A DNA stretch of 64,000 nucleotides, taken from UBA4416 sp964541155. GTDB lineage: Bacteria > Bacteroidota > Bacteroidia > B-17B0 > Aurantibacillaceae. Of this stretch, positions 16,227-25,359 are shown in pieces (positions within the stretch are counted from its first letter, which is position 1; every line of letters starts with the position of its first letter). The position numbers and the translations under genes were made by a program. The notes under the pieces were generated by a model. That model searched no databases. It worked only from the letters and a program-made list of their open reading frames with translations, and was not told the origin of the DNA. The stretch covers positions 218,558 to 282,557 of the forward strand of contig CAZIPC010000005.1 in the NCBI GenBank assembly GCA_964541155.1, written 5' to 3'.

Positions 16227-16258
16227 TCTGATATATTTGTTTTTTATATCTATTTTTG
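16227..16258 (+). promoter_or_regulatory. Candidate paaE promoter
   Basis: TCTG (16227-16230, three of four bases of TTTG), 20 bases, TATTTTTG (16251-16258). The predicted transcript would start about 12 bases before the paaE ATG at 16277. A second TATATTTG at 16232-16239 has no matching upstream element. Confidence 0.55.
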
Positions 16259-16276
16259 CAAACTAAAATTAAAAAA

Positions 16277-17353
16277 ATGGCAAGATTTAACACCTTAAAA
16301 ATTAAAGATATTCGAAGAGAAACAGCTGATGCTGTATCGGTTGCGTTTGAAATTCCTTTGGCTATCCAGCCAGAATATCAATTTAAACAAGGACAATATA
16401 TAACCATTAAGTCAATGGTTAATGGCGAGGAACTTCGTCGTTCATATAGTATTTGTACTAGCCCTTACAGTGAAAAAGAATTACGTGTTGCTGTAAAAGA
16501 AGTTCAAGGCGGAAGGGTGTCAACTTTAATTAATAGTAGTTGGAAAGTAGGTGATTTAGTTGAGGTTATGACCCCTATGGGTAATTTTAGTTCAGTATTA
16601 TCTGGTAATAATAAAAAAAATTATGTTTTATTTGCTGGAGGTAGCGGAATTACTCCAATGATGAGTATTTTAAAAAGCGTATTGTATATTGAAAAACAAA
16701 GTACAATTACTCTAATTTATGCTAATAGGGATGAGGAATCGGTTATTTTTAAATCTGAGATTGAAAAAATTGCATCTGATAATTCATCAAGAATAAAAGT
16801 ATTAAATGTATATGATCATCCTAAAACGGAAGTGAGTGATTTACAAAAAGGATTATTGACTGTAGATAGAGTGAAGGCAATTTTAGAAAATTATGGAGGA
16901 GTTAATGCGGATGAATATTTTATTTGTGGTCCTGGTCCGATGATGGAAAATATTAAACAGGCCTTAGAAGGGTTAAAGATTGCAAGCGAAAAAATTCATA
17001 TTGAATATTTTAGCGCCGTGGTTGATGCTGTAAATAAAGCAACAGGAAACGGAGTTACAGGAGCAGATGTGAATAGTGAAATAACTGTTATACAGTATGG
17101 TATTGAAACTCAAATGACATTAAATACAAGTGGATTAACAATTTTAGATGCTGCTATTGACGCAGGTGTTGATGCTCCTTTTAGCTGTAAAGGTGCGGTA
17201 TGTTGCACTTGCCGTGCAAAGGTAATTGAAGGAAAAGCTAAAATGGACAATAATTTTGCTTTAACTGAAGCAGAGGTAGAAGAAGGATTTATTTTAACTT
17301 GTCAAGCCCATCCATTAACCGAAAAATTAATAGTTGATTTTGATGCTATTTAA
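16277..17353 (+). CDS. paaE: Phenylacetyl-CoA epoxidase reductase subunit PaaE
   Basis: NAD(P)H-dependent reductase of 358 residues. A ferredoxin-reductase FAD domain (RRSYSICTSP) is followed by a nucleotide domain (FAGGSGITPMMS, YFICGPGPMM) and a C-terminal plant-type 2Fe-2S domain with Cys304, Cys309, Cys312 and Cys342. It feeds electrons to the PaaA di-iron centre. The chosen ATG at 16277 starts MARFNTLKIKDI; a TTG seven codons upstream would lie inside the predicted -7 element. Unlike many operons, it is divergent from paaABCD, with a shared control region. Confidence 0.92.
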   Translation: MARFNTLKIKDIRRETADAVSVAFEIPLAIQPEYQFKQGQYITIKSMVNGEELRRSYSICTSPYSEKELRVAVKEVQGGRVSTLINSSWKVGDLVEVMTPMGNFSSVLSGNNKKNYVLFAGGSGITPMMSILKSVLYIEKQSTITLIYANRDEESVIFKSEIEKIASDNSSRIKVLNVYDHPKTEVSDLQKGLLTVDRVKAILENYGGVNADEYFICGPGPMMENIKQALEGLKIASEKIHIEYFSAVVDAVNKATGNGVTGADVNSEITVIQYGIETQMTLNTSGLTILDAAIDAGVDAPFSCKGAVCCTCRAKVIEGKAKMDNNFALTEAEVEEGFILTCQAHPLTEKLIVDFDAI

Positions 17354-17375
17354 TAGTTGATTTTTTTTTGATTTT

Positions 17376-17408
17376 ATAAAGCCCTTGAGTTTGCATGGGC
17401 TTTTTTTA
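17376..17408 (+). terminator. paaE intrinsic terminator
   Basis: Hairpin AAAGCCC (17378-17384), 12-base loop, GGGCTTT (17397-17403), running into a seven-T tract, 22 bases after the paaE stop. Confidence 0.85.
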
Positions 17409-17439
17409 TAAATTATATTTGAACATAAGACTTATAGTT

Positions 17440-17955
17440 ATGAATTTTCAGGAGATATTAAATAACAAAGAAATTAAACCTAAAGAAAAAACAGAAATGT
17501 TAAGCCAATTGGTTTTAAATAGCCCAACAATTATTAACGAATTAATAGTATTTGCGAAATCATCTAAAGATCCAATTAAAGCTACGGTTATTGAAAGTTT
17601 TGAATATGCTACAAAACTTAACCCTGAAATATCTAGTAAAACAATGTTGCAATATGTATCACAAACTTTAACTGAAAAGGCGCCCAGAGTTAAATGGGAA
17701 TCAGCAAAAGTAATAGGTAATATAGCGCATTTGTACCCTTCACAATTAGAGCAAGCTGTTACAAATTTATTAATTAATACTGAACACTCAGGAACAGTTG
17801 TGCGCTGGAGTGCAGCGTTTGCTTTGTCTCAAATTATAAAATTAAAAACTTCAATTAATAAAGATCTAGTTTCGGCTCTGGAAATTATTTGTGAGCGAGA
17901 AGAAAAAAATAGTATCAAGAAAATTTATTTAGATGGACTAAAAAAATCTAAGTAA
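17440..17955 (+). CDS. HEAT-repeat-like protein, function unknown
   Basis: All-helical protein of 171 residues from the ATG at 17440; the open frame runs 15 codons further up but overlaps the paaE terminator. Helical pairs such as SSKDPIKATVIESFEYATKL, KAPRVKWESAKVIGNIAHL and SGTVVRWSAAFALSQIIKL are typical HEAT/armadillo units. Similar small Bacteroidota proteins carry no known function. It is convergent with purT with only three bases between the stops. A second HEAT-like gene lies at 56907. Confidence 0.75.
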   Translation: MNFQEILNNKEIKPKEKTEMLSQLVLNSPTIINELIVFAKSSKDPIKATVIESFEYATKLNPEISSKTMLQYVSQTLTEKAPRVKWESAKVIGNIAHLYPSQLEQAVTNLLINTEHSGTVVRWSAAFALSQIIKLKTSINKDLVSALEIICEREEKNSIKKIYLDGLKKSK

Positions 17956-17958
17956 ATT

Positions 17959-19131
17959 TTATGGATTGACAATAGTGATTTGTTTTGATAAATCAATTGC
18001 TTTTTGTTTTACTATGTTTATATCAGATTTTAATTCATCATTAGTAAGCACTACTCCCATTCTTCTATAAGGTCGAGTAGTAGGTTTCCCAAACAAACGA
18101 ACATCGGTATTTACATGGCTCAAAACATTTTTTACTCCCGTAAAATGATAAGAAGTACCATCTGCGTTAGCTAATATAACAGCAGAAGCTCCATGTTGTT
18201 GTAATTGAATTTGAGGGATTGGAAATCCTAAAATAGCACGAGCATGTAATTCAAATTGATTTAAATTTTGAGTGTTAGCAAGTGTTACCATGCCAGTATC
18301 ATGTGGACGTGGGGATAATTCAGAGAAATAAATTCCTTTATCTGTTAAGAAAAATTCCACTCCCCAAATGCCAAATCCACTTAATTCTTTAGTTACTTTA
18401 GCGGCCATATCTTGAGCCTCTTTTAAGTCATTTTCTTTAATTGCGCATGGTTGCCAGCTTTCTTGATAATCTCCACGCTCTTGTCTGTGACCAATAGGAG
18501 GGCAAAATAAAGTATTACCATTTTTTTGAGTAACTGTTAATAATGTAATTTCAGAATGGAATTTAATAAATTCTTCTACAATCACTTCTTTGTAATCACC
18601 ACGAGAGCCTTCCATTGCGTAGTTCCATGATTTTTCAATATCTTGTTCTGTTTTTACAACGCTTTGTCCTTTTCCGCTGCTACTCATCAAAGGTTTTACC
18701 ACGCATGGAATACCTATTACACTGATAGCATTTTTGAACTCTTCTAAGGTAGTTGCGTATAAATAATTTGCAGTTCTTAATCCTAACGTTTTACTTGCTA
18801 AATCTCTAATTGCTTTTCGATTCATAGTAAAGTTTGCGGCTTTAGCGCTTGGTACTACTGTTATACCTTGTTTTTCGTAATCATAAAAACGCTCTGTTCT
18901 AATGGCTTCAATTTCTGGAACTATTAAATCTGGCTTATGTTTAGCAACAATATTATCCAGGGCATGTCCATCTAACATGTTTATTACTTCATATTCATGC
19001 GCTACTTGCATTGCTGGTGCGTCTTTATAAGAGTCAACAGCAATTACGTATTGTCCTAAGCGTTGTAAAGCAATTGTAACTTCTTTTCCTAATTCTCCTG
19101 AGCCTAATAGTAAAATTTTTTGACGATTCAT
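17959..19131 (-). CDS. purT: Formate-dependent phosphoribosylglycinamide formyltransferase PurT
   Basis: ATP-grasp enzyme of 390 residues that adds formate to GAR in purine synthesis. The N-terminal motif is ILLLGSGELGKEVTIALQRLG, followed by GTT-type ribose contacts (PEIEAIRTE), the ATP-grasp lid (VVKPLMSSSGKGQSVV), GVEFFLTDKGIYFSELSPRPHDTGMVTL and the C-terminal RPYRRMGVVL. Length matches the family. It follows an exported hypothetical protein by three bases. Confidence 0.95.
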   Translation of the reverse strand: MNRQKILLLGSGELGKEVTIALQRLGQYVIAVDSYKDAPAMQVAHEYEVINMLDGHALDNIVAKHKPDLIVPEIEAIRTERFYDYEKQGITVVPSAKAANFTMNRKAIRDLASKTLGLRTANYLYATTLEEFKNAISVIGIPCVVKPLMSSSGKGQSVVKTEQDIEKSWNYAMEGSRGDYKEVIVEEFIKFHSEITLLTVTQKNGNTLFCPPIGHRQERGDYQESWQPCAIKENDLKEAQDMAAKVTKELSGFGIWGVEFFLTDKGIYFSELSPRPHDTGMVTLANTQNLNQFELHARAILGFPIPQIQLQQHGASAVILANADGTSYHFTGVKNVLSHVNTDVRLFGKPTTRPYRRMGVVLTNDELKSDINIVKQKAIDLSKQITIVNP

Positions 19132-19134
19132 GTT

Positions 19135-19776
19135 TTAAAATCTAAATGTTAATGTGCTTGGCAGTTTATCTTTTAATAATCCAAAATATAGTCCATAACC
19201 GGCCGCAAGGCCAATTGTTCCACCAATTAATGCTTTTATTTTTCTTTTACTTCGCGAAACTCTTTCATAACCTAATATATAGGCATCATAATCTATGTAG
19301 TTAGGATTACTAATGGTATTGTGTTTGATTCGAACTTTTGGAATGCCAGTTAATGCCATATAGCTGTAAGGGAAAATTGGCGCAAAAAATAAACCTGTTC
19401 CACCACTTAATAATCCAATTAATCCTGCTCCAACAAATGAACCATTTGCTTTAAATCCTTTTCTCGCATCTCGTTCACCGTATATATAATATAACATCTC
19501 ATCCCTTGTGAAATAGTTTCCTCTTAAGGTATCTTGTTGGTAGTAATAATAAGTACTACCTGAGGAGTATTTTACACAATAAATTTGATCGTACTCAAAA
19601 TGTACTTTTTTGTTTGTGTTTTCAGGATCAATAACTGTAACGGCTCCTATAACAGTATCAATCACTTTTTCAATCACATAATTACCATTCATTAATAGAA
19701 TTGTATCTTTTTTTTGTGATTTTGCAGATATAATAAATGAAAAAATAAAGAGTATAGTGAATGCTAATTTATTCAT
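19135..19776 (-). CDS. Hypothetical exported or membrane protein
   Basis: A 213-residue protein not recognised. It has a signal peptide (MNKLAFTILFIFSFIISAKS), a beta-rich region around 24-95 (DTILLMNGNYVIEKVIDTV) that resembles the short strand repeats of Bacteroidota envelope proteins, and two glycine-rich hydrophobic segments near 112-133 and 184-200. It ends in aromatic Phe (LTFRF), a pattern found in outer-membrane proteins. It lies three bases upstream of purT on the same strand. Confidence 0.55.
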   Translation of the reverse strand: MNKLAFTILFIFSFIISAKSQKKDTILLMNGNYVIEKVIDTVIGAVTVIDPENTNKKVHFEYDQIYCVKYSSGSTYYYYQQDTLRGNYFTRDEMLYYIYGERDARKGFKANGSFVGAGLIGLLSGGTGLFFAPIFPYSYMALTGIPKVRIKHNTISNPNYIDYDAYILGYERVSRSKRKIKALIGGTIGLAAGYGLYFGLLKDKLPSTLTFRF

Positions 19777-19838
19777 GATATTTACGATAGAGCAAGTTTA
19801 CAAATAATACTCAATATTTACATGATATAATTTGCATA

Positions 19839-20909
19839 TTATGACAGAAAATTAAATGCAATAGATTTAACAGTGTTAAGGTTATTGTTTTTATAATTAA
19901 TTTTTTGAATCATTTGTTGTGCCTCAGGTAATTCAAATACTTCTTTTAAGTCTCTAATTTTGCCAATTGGAATATCATGTTTTATACATTCTTTAAAAAT
20001 ACTTATGAAATCAATACTTTGTATAATATTTTTAAATATATAAAATAATTTATCTCGGTTAATAACACGTTGTTGATTATTGCAAAATTCATTTTCTATA
20101 AATAATTGTGTTTTTAAAATTTCGCATAATTTTTTAAACTGTTTGTCATTACCAATAGCAAAAGTTATTTGATGGTTATCGCTTGTTGTGAAAATTTCTC
20201 CATAAGGAGCAATATTAGGATGTAACGAACCTTGCGCCGATGGAAGATGATGAGCAATTAACCAATTTGTAGCTTGATTGGCTAAAGATGCTATAGCAGT
20301 GTCAAATAATGAAACACTTATGTGCGAACCTTGCTTTGTTTTATATTTATTTAAAAGTGCAATAAGTATAGCTTCTTTTAATTGATGTCCGGCTAAGACA
20401 TCAATTAATGCTACAGGCATTTTAAGTGGTGGTGCATTTTTTTCGCCGTTTATACGCATAAATCCACTTTCTGCTTGTAAAATTAAATCATAGGCAGTTC
20501 TTGAACTGTTATTTCCAAAACCATTTATGGAGGCGTATATTAATTGATTATTTATTTTTTTTAAATTTCCATAATCTACATGTAATTTAATATCATCACC
20601 AAGTTTGTAATTTGTAATTAATACATCTGTGTTTTTAATCAGGTTGTAAAATGTATTTAAATCTGTGGTGTTTGATAAATCTAAAAATAAAACTTCTTTA
20701 CCAGCATTAACACTCCAATAATAAGCGCTTGTTTCTTCAGTTATGTTTTCGGTTTTTAATTTCCAACTCCTTGTAACATCGCCTTTTGTTTTAGGATTTT
20801 CTATTTTTATGACTTTAGCACCTAATTCAGAAAAAAATAATCCAGCTGAAGGACCAGCTAAAACCCCTGCTAATTCAACAACTTTTAAATCTGAAAATGT
20901 ATTATTCAT
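19839..20909 (-). CDS. CaiB/BaiF-type CoA transferase
   Basis: Family III CoA transferase of 356 residues. The N-terminal VVELAGVLAGPSAGLFFSEL and VIKIENP motifs bind CoA, and Asp170 in PVALIDVLAG is the position of the catalytic aspartate. It is shorter than the usual 390-400 residues of the family, mainly at the C-terminus. The substrate is unknown. It overlaps the aldo/keto reductase gene by one base and ends a four-gene run that starts with gldA. Confidence 0.85.
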   Translation of the reverse strand: MNNTFSDLKVVELAGVLAGPSAGLFFSELGAKVIKIENPKTKGDVTRSWKLKTENITEETSAYYWSVNAGKEVLFLDLSNTTDLNTFYNLIKNTDVLITNYKLGDDIKLHVDYGNLKKINNQLIYASINGFGNNSSRTAYDLILQAESGFMRINGEKNAPPLKMPVALIDVLAGHQLKEAILIALLNKYKTKQGSHISVSLFDTAIASLANQATNWLIAHHLPSAQGSLHPNIAPYGEIFTTSDNHQITFAIGNDKQFKKLCEILKTQLFIENEFCNNQQRVINRDKLFYIFKNIIQSIDFISIFKECIKHDIPIGKIRDLKEVFELPEAQQMIQKINYKNNNLNTVKSIAFNFLS

Positions 20910-21895
20910 TAAAATTGAGATTGAACTGGTTTATTATTTAAAATCACTTCTATCTTTTCCATTATTTCAGATGTTAGTAATGGTAAAACATCCAATGCTT
21001 TTATATTTTCAAGTAATTGTTCTTTTTTTGAAGCACCTAAAATAGCTGTGCTTACATGAGGGTTTTTAACTACCCATGCAATAGATAATTTTGCTACGGT
21101 TGTTCCAATTTCATTAGCGAGTAAAGATATTTTTTTTGTTTTTTCAATTTTAGATTCTTCTCCTAAAGTTCGTTCTTTTAGCCAGTCCATGCCTTTAATA
21201 TGTAAACGATTATCTTCAGGGATTCCGTTATTATATTTTCCAGATAATAATCCAGAAGCTAGAGGGCTCCAAATGGTTGTTCCCATTCCAAAATCTCTAA
21301 ATAACAACAAATAATCTTTTTCTAATTTAGTTCTTTCAAACATGTTATACTGAGGTTGTTCCATGGTGGGCCCAATTAATCTATTTCTTTCAGCAAATAC
21401 ATGAGCTGCCATAATTTCATCATTTGCCCATTCGCTTGTTCCCCAATATAAAATTTTACCTTGATTAATTAATGTATTCATTGCCCAAACGGTTTCTTCA
21501 ATAGGTGTATTTTTATCAGGACGATGACAAAAAAATAAATCAATGTAATCTACTTGTAATCTTTTTAAGGCAGCATGACAGCCTTCAATAATATGTTTAC
21601 GAGATAAACCTGTTTGATTTGGTTTATCTTCTTCGTATCCAAAATAAACTTTACTACTTACACAATATGAACTACGAGACCAGTTCTTTTTTTTAAGTAT
21701 AGCACCCATTACTTCTTCAGATTTTCCACGGGCGTATATTTCTGCGTTATCAAAAAAATTAATTCCATGTTCGTAAGCAATACTTAATAATTCATCAGCT
21801 GTATTGTTTTCTATTTGTTTACCAAATGTAATCCAAGATCCAAATGATAATGTACTTACTTGAAGCCCTGATTTTCCTAATCTTCTGTATTCCAT
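20909..21895 (-). CDS. Aldo/keto reductase
   Basis: NADPH-dependent TIM-barrel reductase of 328 residues, close to the Kv-beta/YghZ group (MEYRRLGKSGLQVSTLSFGSW). The catalytic tetrad is complete: Asp49, Tyr54, Lys82 and His124. The C-terminal coenzyme motif TTVAKLSIAWV and ILGASKKEQL is present. It sits between an aldehyde dehydrogenase and a CoA transferase, suggesting processing of an aldehyde, but the substrate is not known. Confidence 0.87.
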   Translation of the reverse strand: MEYRRLGKSGLQVSTLSFGSWITFGKQIENNTADELLSIAYEHGINFFDNAEIYARGKSEEVMGAILKKKNWSRSSYCVSSKVYFGYEEDKPNQTGLSRKHIIEGCHAALKRLQVDYIDLFFCHRPDKNTPIEETVWAMNTLINQGKILYWGTSEWANDEIMAAHVFAERNRLIGPTMEQPQYNMFERTKLEKDYLLLFRDFGMGTTIWSPLASGLLSGKYNNGIPEDNRLHIKGMDWLKERTLGEESKIEKTKKISLLANEIGTTVAKLSIAWVVKNPHVSTAILGASKKEQLLENIKALDVLPLLTSEIMEKIEVILNNKPVQSQF

Positions 21896-21909
21896 ATTTA
21901 TTTATAAAA

Positions 21910-23328
21910 TTATTTAACTAATATTTTTGGTTCTAACATATCATGCATCGCATATTTCACGCCCTCTCGCCCAATACCGCTATCTTTTATTCCGCCATAA
22001 GGCATTTGGTCATACCTTAGTGTTGGCACATGATTATGAATAACACCACCCACATCAATTTGTTTAAAGCATTTATTTAATTCAACGTCGTTGCTTGTAA
22101 ATATTCCGCACTGTAGACCAAATTTTGTATTATTAGCCTCGGTTATAGCATCGTTTATATTTACGTATGAACTAATACAAATTACAGGACCAAAAACTTC
22201 TTCACTATAAAGTTTCATGTTAGGAGTACAATGGGTTAAAATCGTTGGTTCTACATAGCTTCCATTTCGTTTGCCACCACAAATTAATTGAGCGCCTTGT
22301 TTAATCGCTTCATTTATCCAAAGTTCAACTCTTTTAGCGTTGTGTTCATCAATCATATTTGAAATATCAGTTGATTCATCTAAAGGATTTCCATACTTTA
22401 AGTTAAGAGTAGCATTTTTAATTTGAGTAATAAATGTGTCAATTAAAGATTCATGTATTATAAAACGTTGTGCGTGAATACATATTTGACCGCTATATGA
22501 AAAGGCTCCTATTAGTGCTTTTGGAACAACGTCATCTAAATTTGCAGATGGAGCTACAATGGTTGCTGCGTTACCTCCTAATTCTAAAACTATTTTCTTT
22601 TTGCCACAATTTTTTTTCATTTCCCATCCAATTTCTGGAGAGCCTGTAAAGCTTAATAATTTAAAGCGATTATCTGTTACTAAATAATTACCAACTTCTC
22701 TATTCATTGGTAAAATAGAAATAGCTCCTTTTGGAAGATTTGTTTTATGTATAATTTTTGCCAGTTCTAAGCAAGATAATGGAGTGCTGCTGGCTGGTTT
22801 TAAAATGATAGGACATCCACAGGCAATTGCTGGCGCTATTTTATGAGCCGCTAAATTTAGAGGAAAATTAAAGGGAGAAATTCCAGCTATTAATCCTACA
22901 GGAAAATAATTTATTATGCCTTGTCGTTTATCTGTATTTCCAATTCTATCTAATTCAATATTTTCTTGTAAAATAAGTAAAGATTCTTTTGCGGCTAATA
23001 AAAATGTATAGGCAGTTCGTTCTATTTCTGATAAAGCATATTTAATGGGCTTTCCACTCTCTAAACTTAAAATTTTTGCTAAGTATACTTTATTTAAAAT
23101 AATATCTTCTGAAATTTGTTTTAAAATATCATGTTTTTGTTGAGCGTGTAAATCTTGTAATTCTGTTTTTACGCTTTCTGCTTTACTGATGCATGATTCA
23201 AGAATGGCTTTGTCTGCTAAATATGTTTTAGCAATTAATGATTGGTCGAATGGGTTTTTAACTTCAAGTATATTTGTAGAAGTTATAAAATGACCTGCTG
23301 CATATATACTATAATGTTGAGGTTGCAT
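21910..23328 (-). CDS. NAD(P)-dependent aldehyde dehydrogenase
   Basis: Aldehyde dehydrogenase of 472 residues. Active-site residues are Asn154 (SPFNFP), Glu249 (VLELGGNAA) and Cys283 (SGQICIHAQRF); the nucleotide motif SFTGSPEIGWEM is at 226-237. The ICIHAQR signature fits the non-phosphorylating glyceraldehyde-3-phosphate, lactaldehyde and succinate-semialdehyde branches; a precise substrate cannot be fixed. Its start codon directly follows the gldA stop (no intervening base), so the two are co-translated. Confidence 0.87.
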   Translation of the reverse strand: MQPQHYSIYAAGHFITSTNILEVKNPFDQSLIAKTYLADKAILESCISKAESVKTELQDLHAQQKHDILKQISEDIILNKVYLAKILSLESGKPIKYALSEIERTAYTFLLAAKESLLILQENIELDRIGNTDKRQGIINYFPVGLIAGISPFNFPLNLAAHKIAPAIACGCPIILKPASSTPLSCLELAKIIHKTNLPKGAISILPMNREVGNYLVTDNRFKLLSFTGSPEIGWEMKKNCGKKKIVLELGGNAATIVAPSANLDDVVPKALIGAFSYSGQICIHAQRFIIHESLIDTFITQIKNATLNLKYGNPLDESTDISNMIDEHNAKRVELWINEAIKQGAQLICGGKRNGSYVEPTILTHCTPNMKLYSEEVFGPVICISSYVNINDAITEANNTKFGLQCGIFTSNDVELNKCFKQIDVGGVIHNHVPTLRYDQMPYGGIKDSGIGREGVKYAMHDMLEPKILVK

Positions 23329-24234
23329 TTATTTTTTTGTTAGAGCTTTAAAAACATCTTCTAGTTTTTGTTCTTCTTTATTAAGAGTTAATACTCCAAT
23401 GTTATGTTTAACAGCATAGTTAAATAATTCTTTTCTAACATCGTGTTTTGTATCCGAAATAATTTTCCATGTATTACCATCGATTGATAAAACGTCTTCA
23501 ACACCATCGATAGATTGAAGTGATTTCTTTGAAACCTCTTTGTCAAATTCAACTGTAATTACTTGTTTTGTGGTATTTTTTTGTAAGGTTTGTGTAGTAT
23601 CATTTGCAACAATTTCTCCTTTGTTAATGATAATAACTCTGTCGCATACTGCTTCAACTTCTTGCATAATATGAGTACTAAGCATTACAGTTTTTTGTTT
23701 TCCTAATTTTTTAATAAGGGTTCTGATTTCTTCTAGTTGATTAGGATCCAGTCCGGTTGTAGGCTCGTCCATGATTAAAACTTTTGGGTCATGAATCATG
23801 GCTTGAGCTAATCCAACTCTTTGACGATAACCTTTAGATAAAGCGCCAATTTTTTTATTTTGTTCTAGTTCCAGTCCTGTAGCATCAATCATTTCTTTAA
23901 CGCGCTCTTTGGCATTTTTAATATGATATAATCCTCCAATAAATTGTAAAAATTCTTTTACATACATATCTAAATACAGAGGATTGTGTTCAGGTAAATA
24001 GCCAATTTGTTGTCTAACATCAATGCTTTGGTTATTTGTATCAAAGCCACAAACAGTTGCTGTTCCTTCAGAAGGAGGAATATAGCATGTTAAGATTTTC
24101 ATCATGGTACTTTTTCCGGCACCATTAGGACCTAAAAATCCCACAATCTCATTATTCCCTATTTCAAAGGAGATATTGTTTAATGCTTTTTGGGTTCCAT
24201 ATAATTTGGTAATATTATTTACTTTAATTGACAT
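23329..24234 (-). CDS. gldA: Gliding-motility-type ABC transporter ATPase GldA
   Basis: ABC ATPase of 301 residues with the GldA pattern. Walker A is GPNGAGKST (35-43), followed by a Q-loop region GYLPEHNPLY, signature LSKGYRQRVGLAQA, Walker B VLIMDEPTTGLD and a C-terminal DUF4162-like domain (QSIDGVEDVLSIDGNTWKI). It pairs with the membrane proteins GldF and GldG in gliding Flavobacteria, but neither is present here. It leads a run with three metabolic genes, so the name is based on sequence resemblance; it may serve another exporter. Confidence 0.8.
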   Translation of the reverse strand: MSIKVNNITKLYGTQKALNNISFEIGNNEIVGFLGPNGAGKSTMMKILTCYIPPSEGTATVCGFDTNNQSIDVRQQIGYLPEHNPLYLDMYVKEFLQFIGGLYHIKNAKERVKEMIDATGLELEQNKKIGALSKGYRQRVGLAQAMIHDPKVLIMDEPTTGLDPNQLEEIRTLIKKLGKQKTVMLSTHIMQEVEAVCDRVIIINKGEIVANDTTQTLQKNTTKQVITVEFDKEVSKKSLQSIDGVEDVLSIDGNTWKIISDTKHDVRKELFNYAVKHNIGVLTLNKEEQKLEDVFKALTKK

Positions 24235-24415
24235 AGTATATATTCTTATTCAAAAATACTGTTTTTTTATTATTACAGATATGATGAATGGCTATATAAC
24301 ATTGTTAGTTATTAAAATAAGTTAAATAGTCTTTAAAGTAATAAATGTGATTTAAAATTAAGTATTTGAAATTATCTAGGGTATATTATATATATAATTT
24401 AGTAATTTAGCGGCA

Positions 24416-25351
24416 ATGAGAGGATTAGTTGTGAAATCTACAGGAAGTTGGTATTCTGTTCGTATTGATAACGGAGAGGTTGTTGATTGTCGTTTAAAAG
24501 GTAAAATTAGATTAGATGACCGAAAAACAACAAATCCAGTTGCTGTTGGAGACATTGTAGATATTGACAGGGATAAAGATGGAAGTAATCAAATTACGAA
24601 TATTCATCAACGTAAAAATTATATTATTCGCAAGTCTATTAATTTATCAAAACAAGCCCATATCATTGCTAGTAATTTAGATCAGGCTATATTAGTAGCT
24701 ACTTTAGTTGCGCCTCGAACATCTTTAGGTTTTATAGATAGATTTTTGGTGACTGCAGAAGCCTATGGAATTCCTGCTAAAATTATTTTCAATAAAAAAG
24801 ACGTATTAGATGATGAGATGTTGGATTTACAAAATGAAATTATAAAATTATACTCGGATATAGGTTATGAATGTTATGTAATAAGTTCTTTTGATAAAAG
24901 TGATATAGAAATTATAAAAGCGTTATTAAAAGATAAAACCACACTAATATCTGGCCATAGTGGTGTTGGTAAAAGTACTTTAGTAAATGCAATTGATACA
25001 GATTTAAATTTAAAAATTGGAGATATATCATCTACCCATTTAAAAGGAATGCATACAACTACTTTTGCTGAATTATTTCCACTTTCTTTTGGTGGAAATA
25101 TAATTGATTCTCCAGGAATTAAAGAGTTAGGATTAGTAGAAATGAAGAAAGAAGAAGTCGCGCATTATTTTCCTGAAATGATGGCAAGAATGAATGATTG
25201 TAAGTTTAATAATTGTTTGCATGTAAATGAGCCAGGATGCTCAATTTTAAAAGCAGTTCAATCTAAAGAAATTTCAAGTGAACGTTATCAAAGTTATTTA
25301 GGCATTCTAAATGGTGAAGAAATGGATTGGAAAGCATGGGAGATAAAATAA
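24416..25351 (+). CDS. rsgA: Ribosome small-subunit-dependent GTPase RsgA
   Basis: Circularly permuted GTPase of 311 residues for late 30S assembly. An OB-fold (MRGLVVKSTGSWYSVRIDNG) comes first, then G4 NKKD (126-129), G1 GHSGVGKST (180-188), and G3 DSPGIKE. The C-terminal zinc knuckle is CKFNNCLHVNEPGC. The gene stands alone: the 181 bases before it contain no ORF, and its stop is eight bases from the convergent PorE-like gene. Confidence 0.95.
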   Translation: MRGLVVKSTGSWYSVRIDNGEVVDCRLKGKIRLDDRKTTNPVAVGDIVDIDRDKDGSNQITNIHQRKNYIIRKSINLSKQAHIIASNLDQAILVATLVAPRTSLGFIDRFLVTAEAYGIPAKIIFNKKDVLDDEMLDLQNEIIKLYSDIGYECYVISSFDKSDIEIIKALLKDKTTLISGHSGVGKSTLVNAIDTDLNLKIGDISSTHLKGMHTTTFAELFPLSFGGNIIDSPGIKELGLVEMKKEEVAHYFPEMMARMNDCKFNNCLHVNEPGCSILKAVQSKEISSERYQSYLGILNGEEMDWKAWEIK

Positions 25352-25359
25352 TAGATTGA

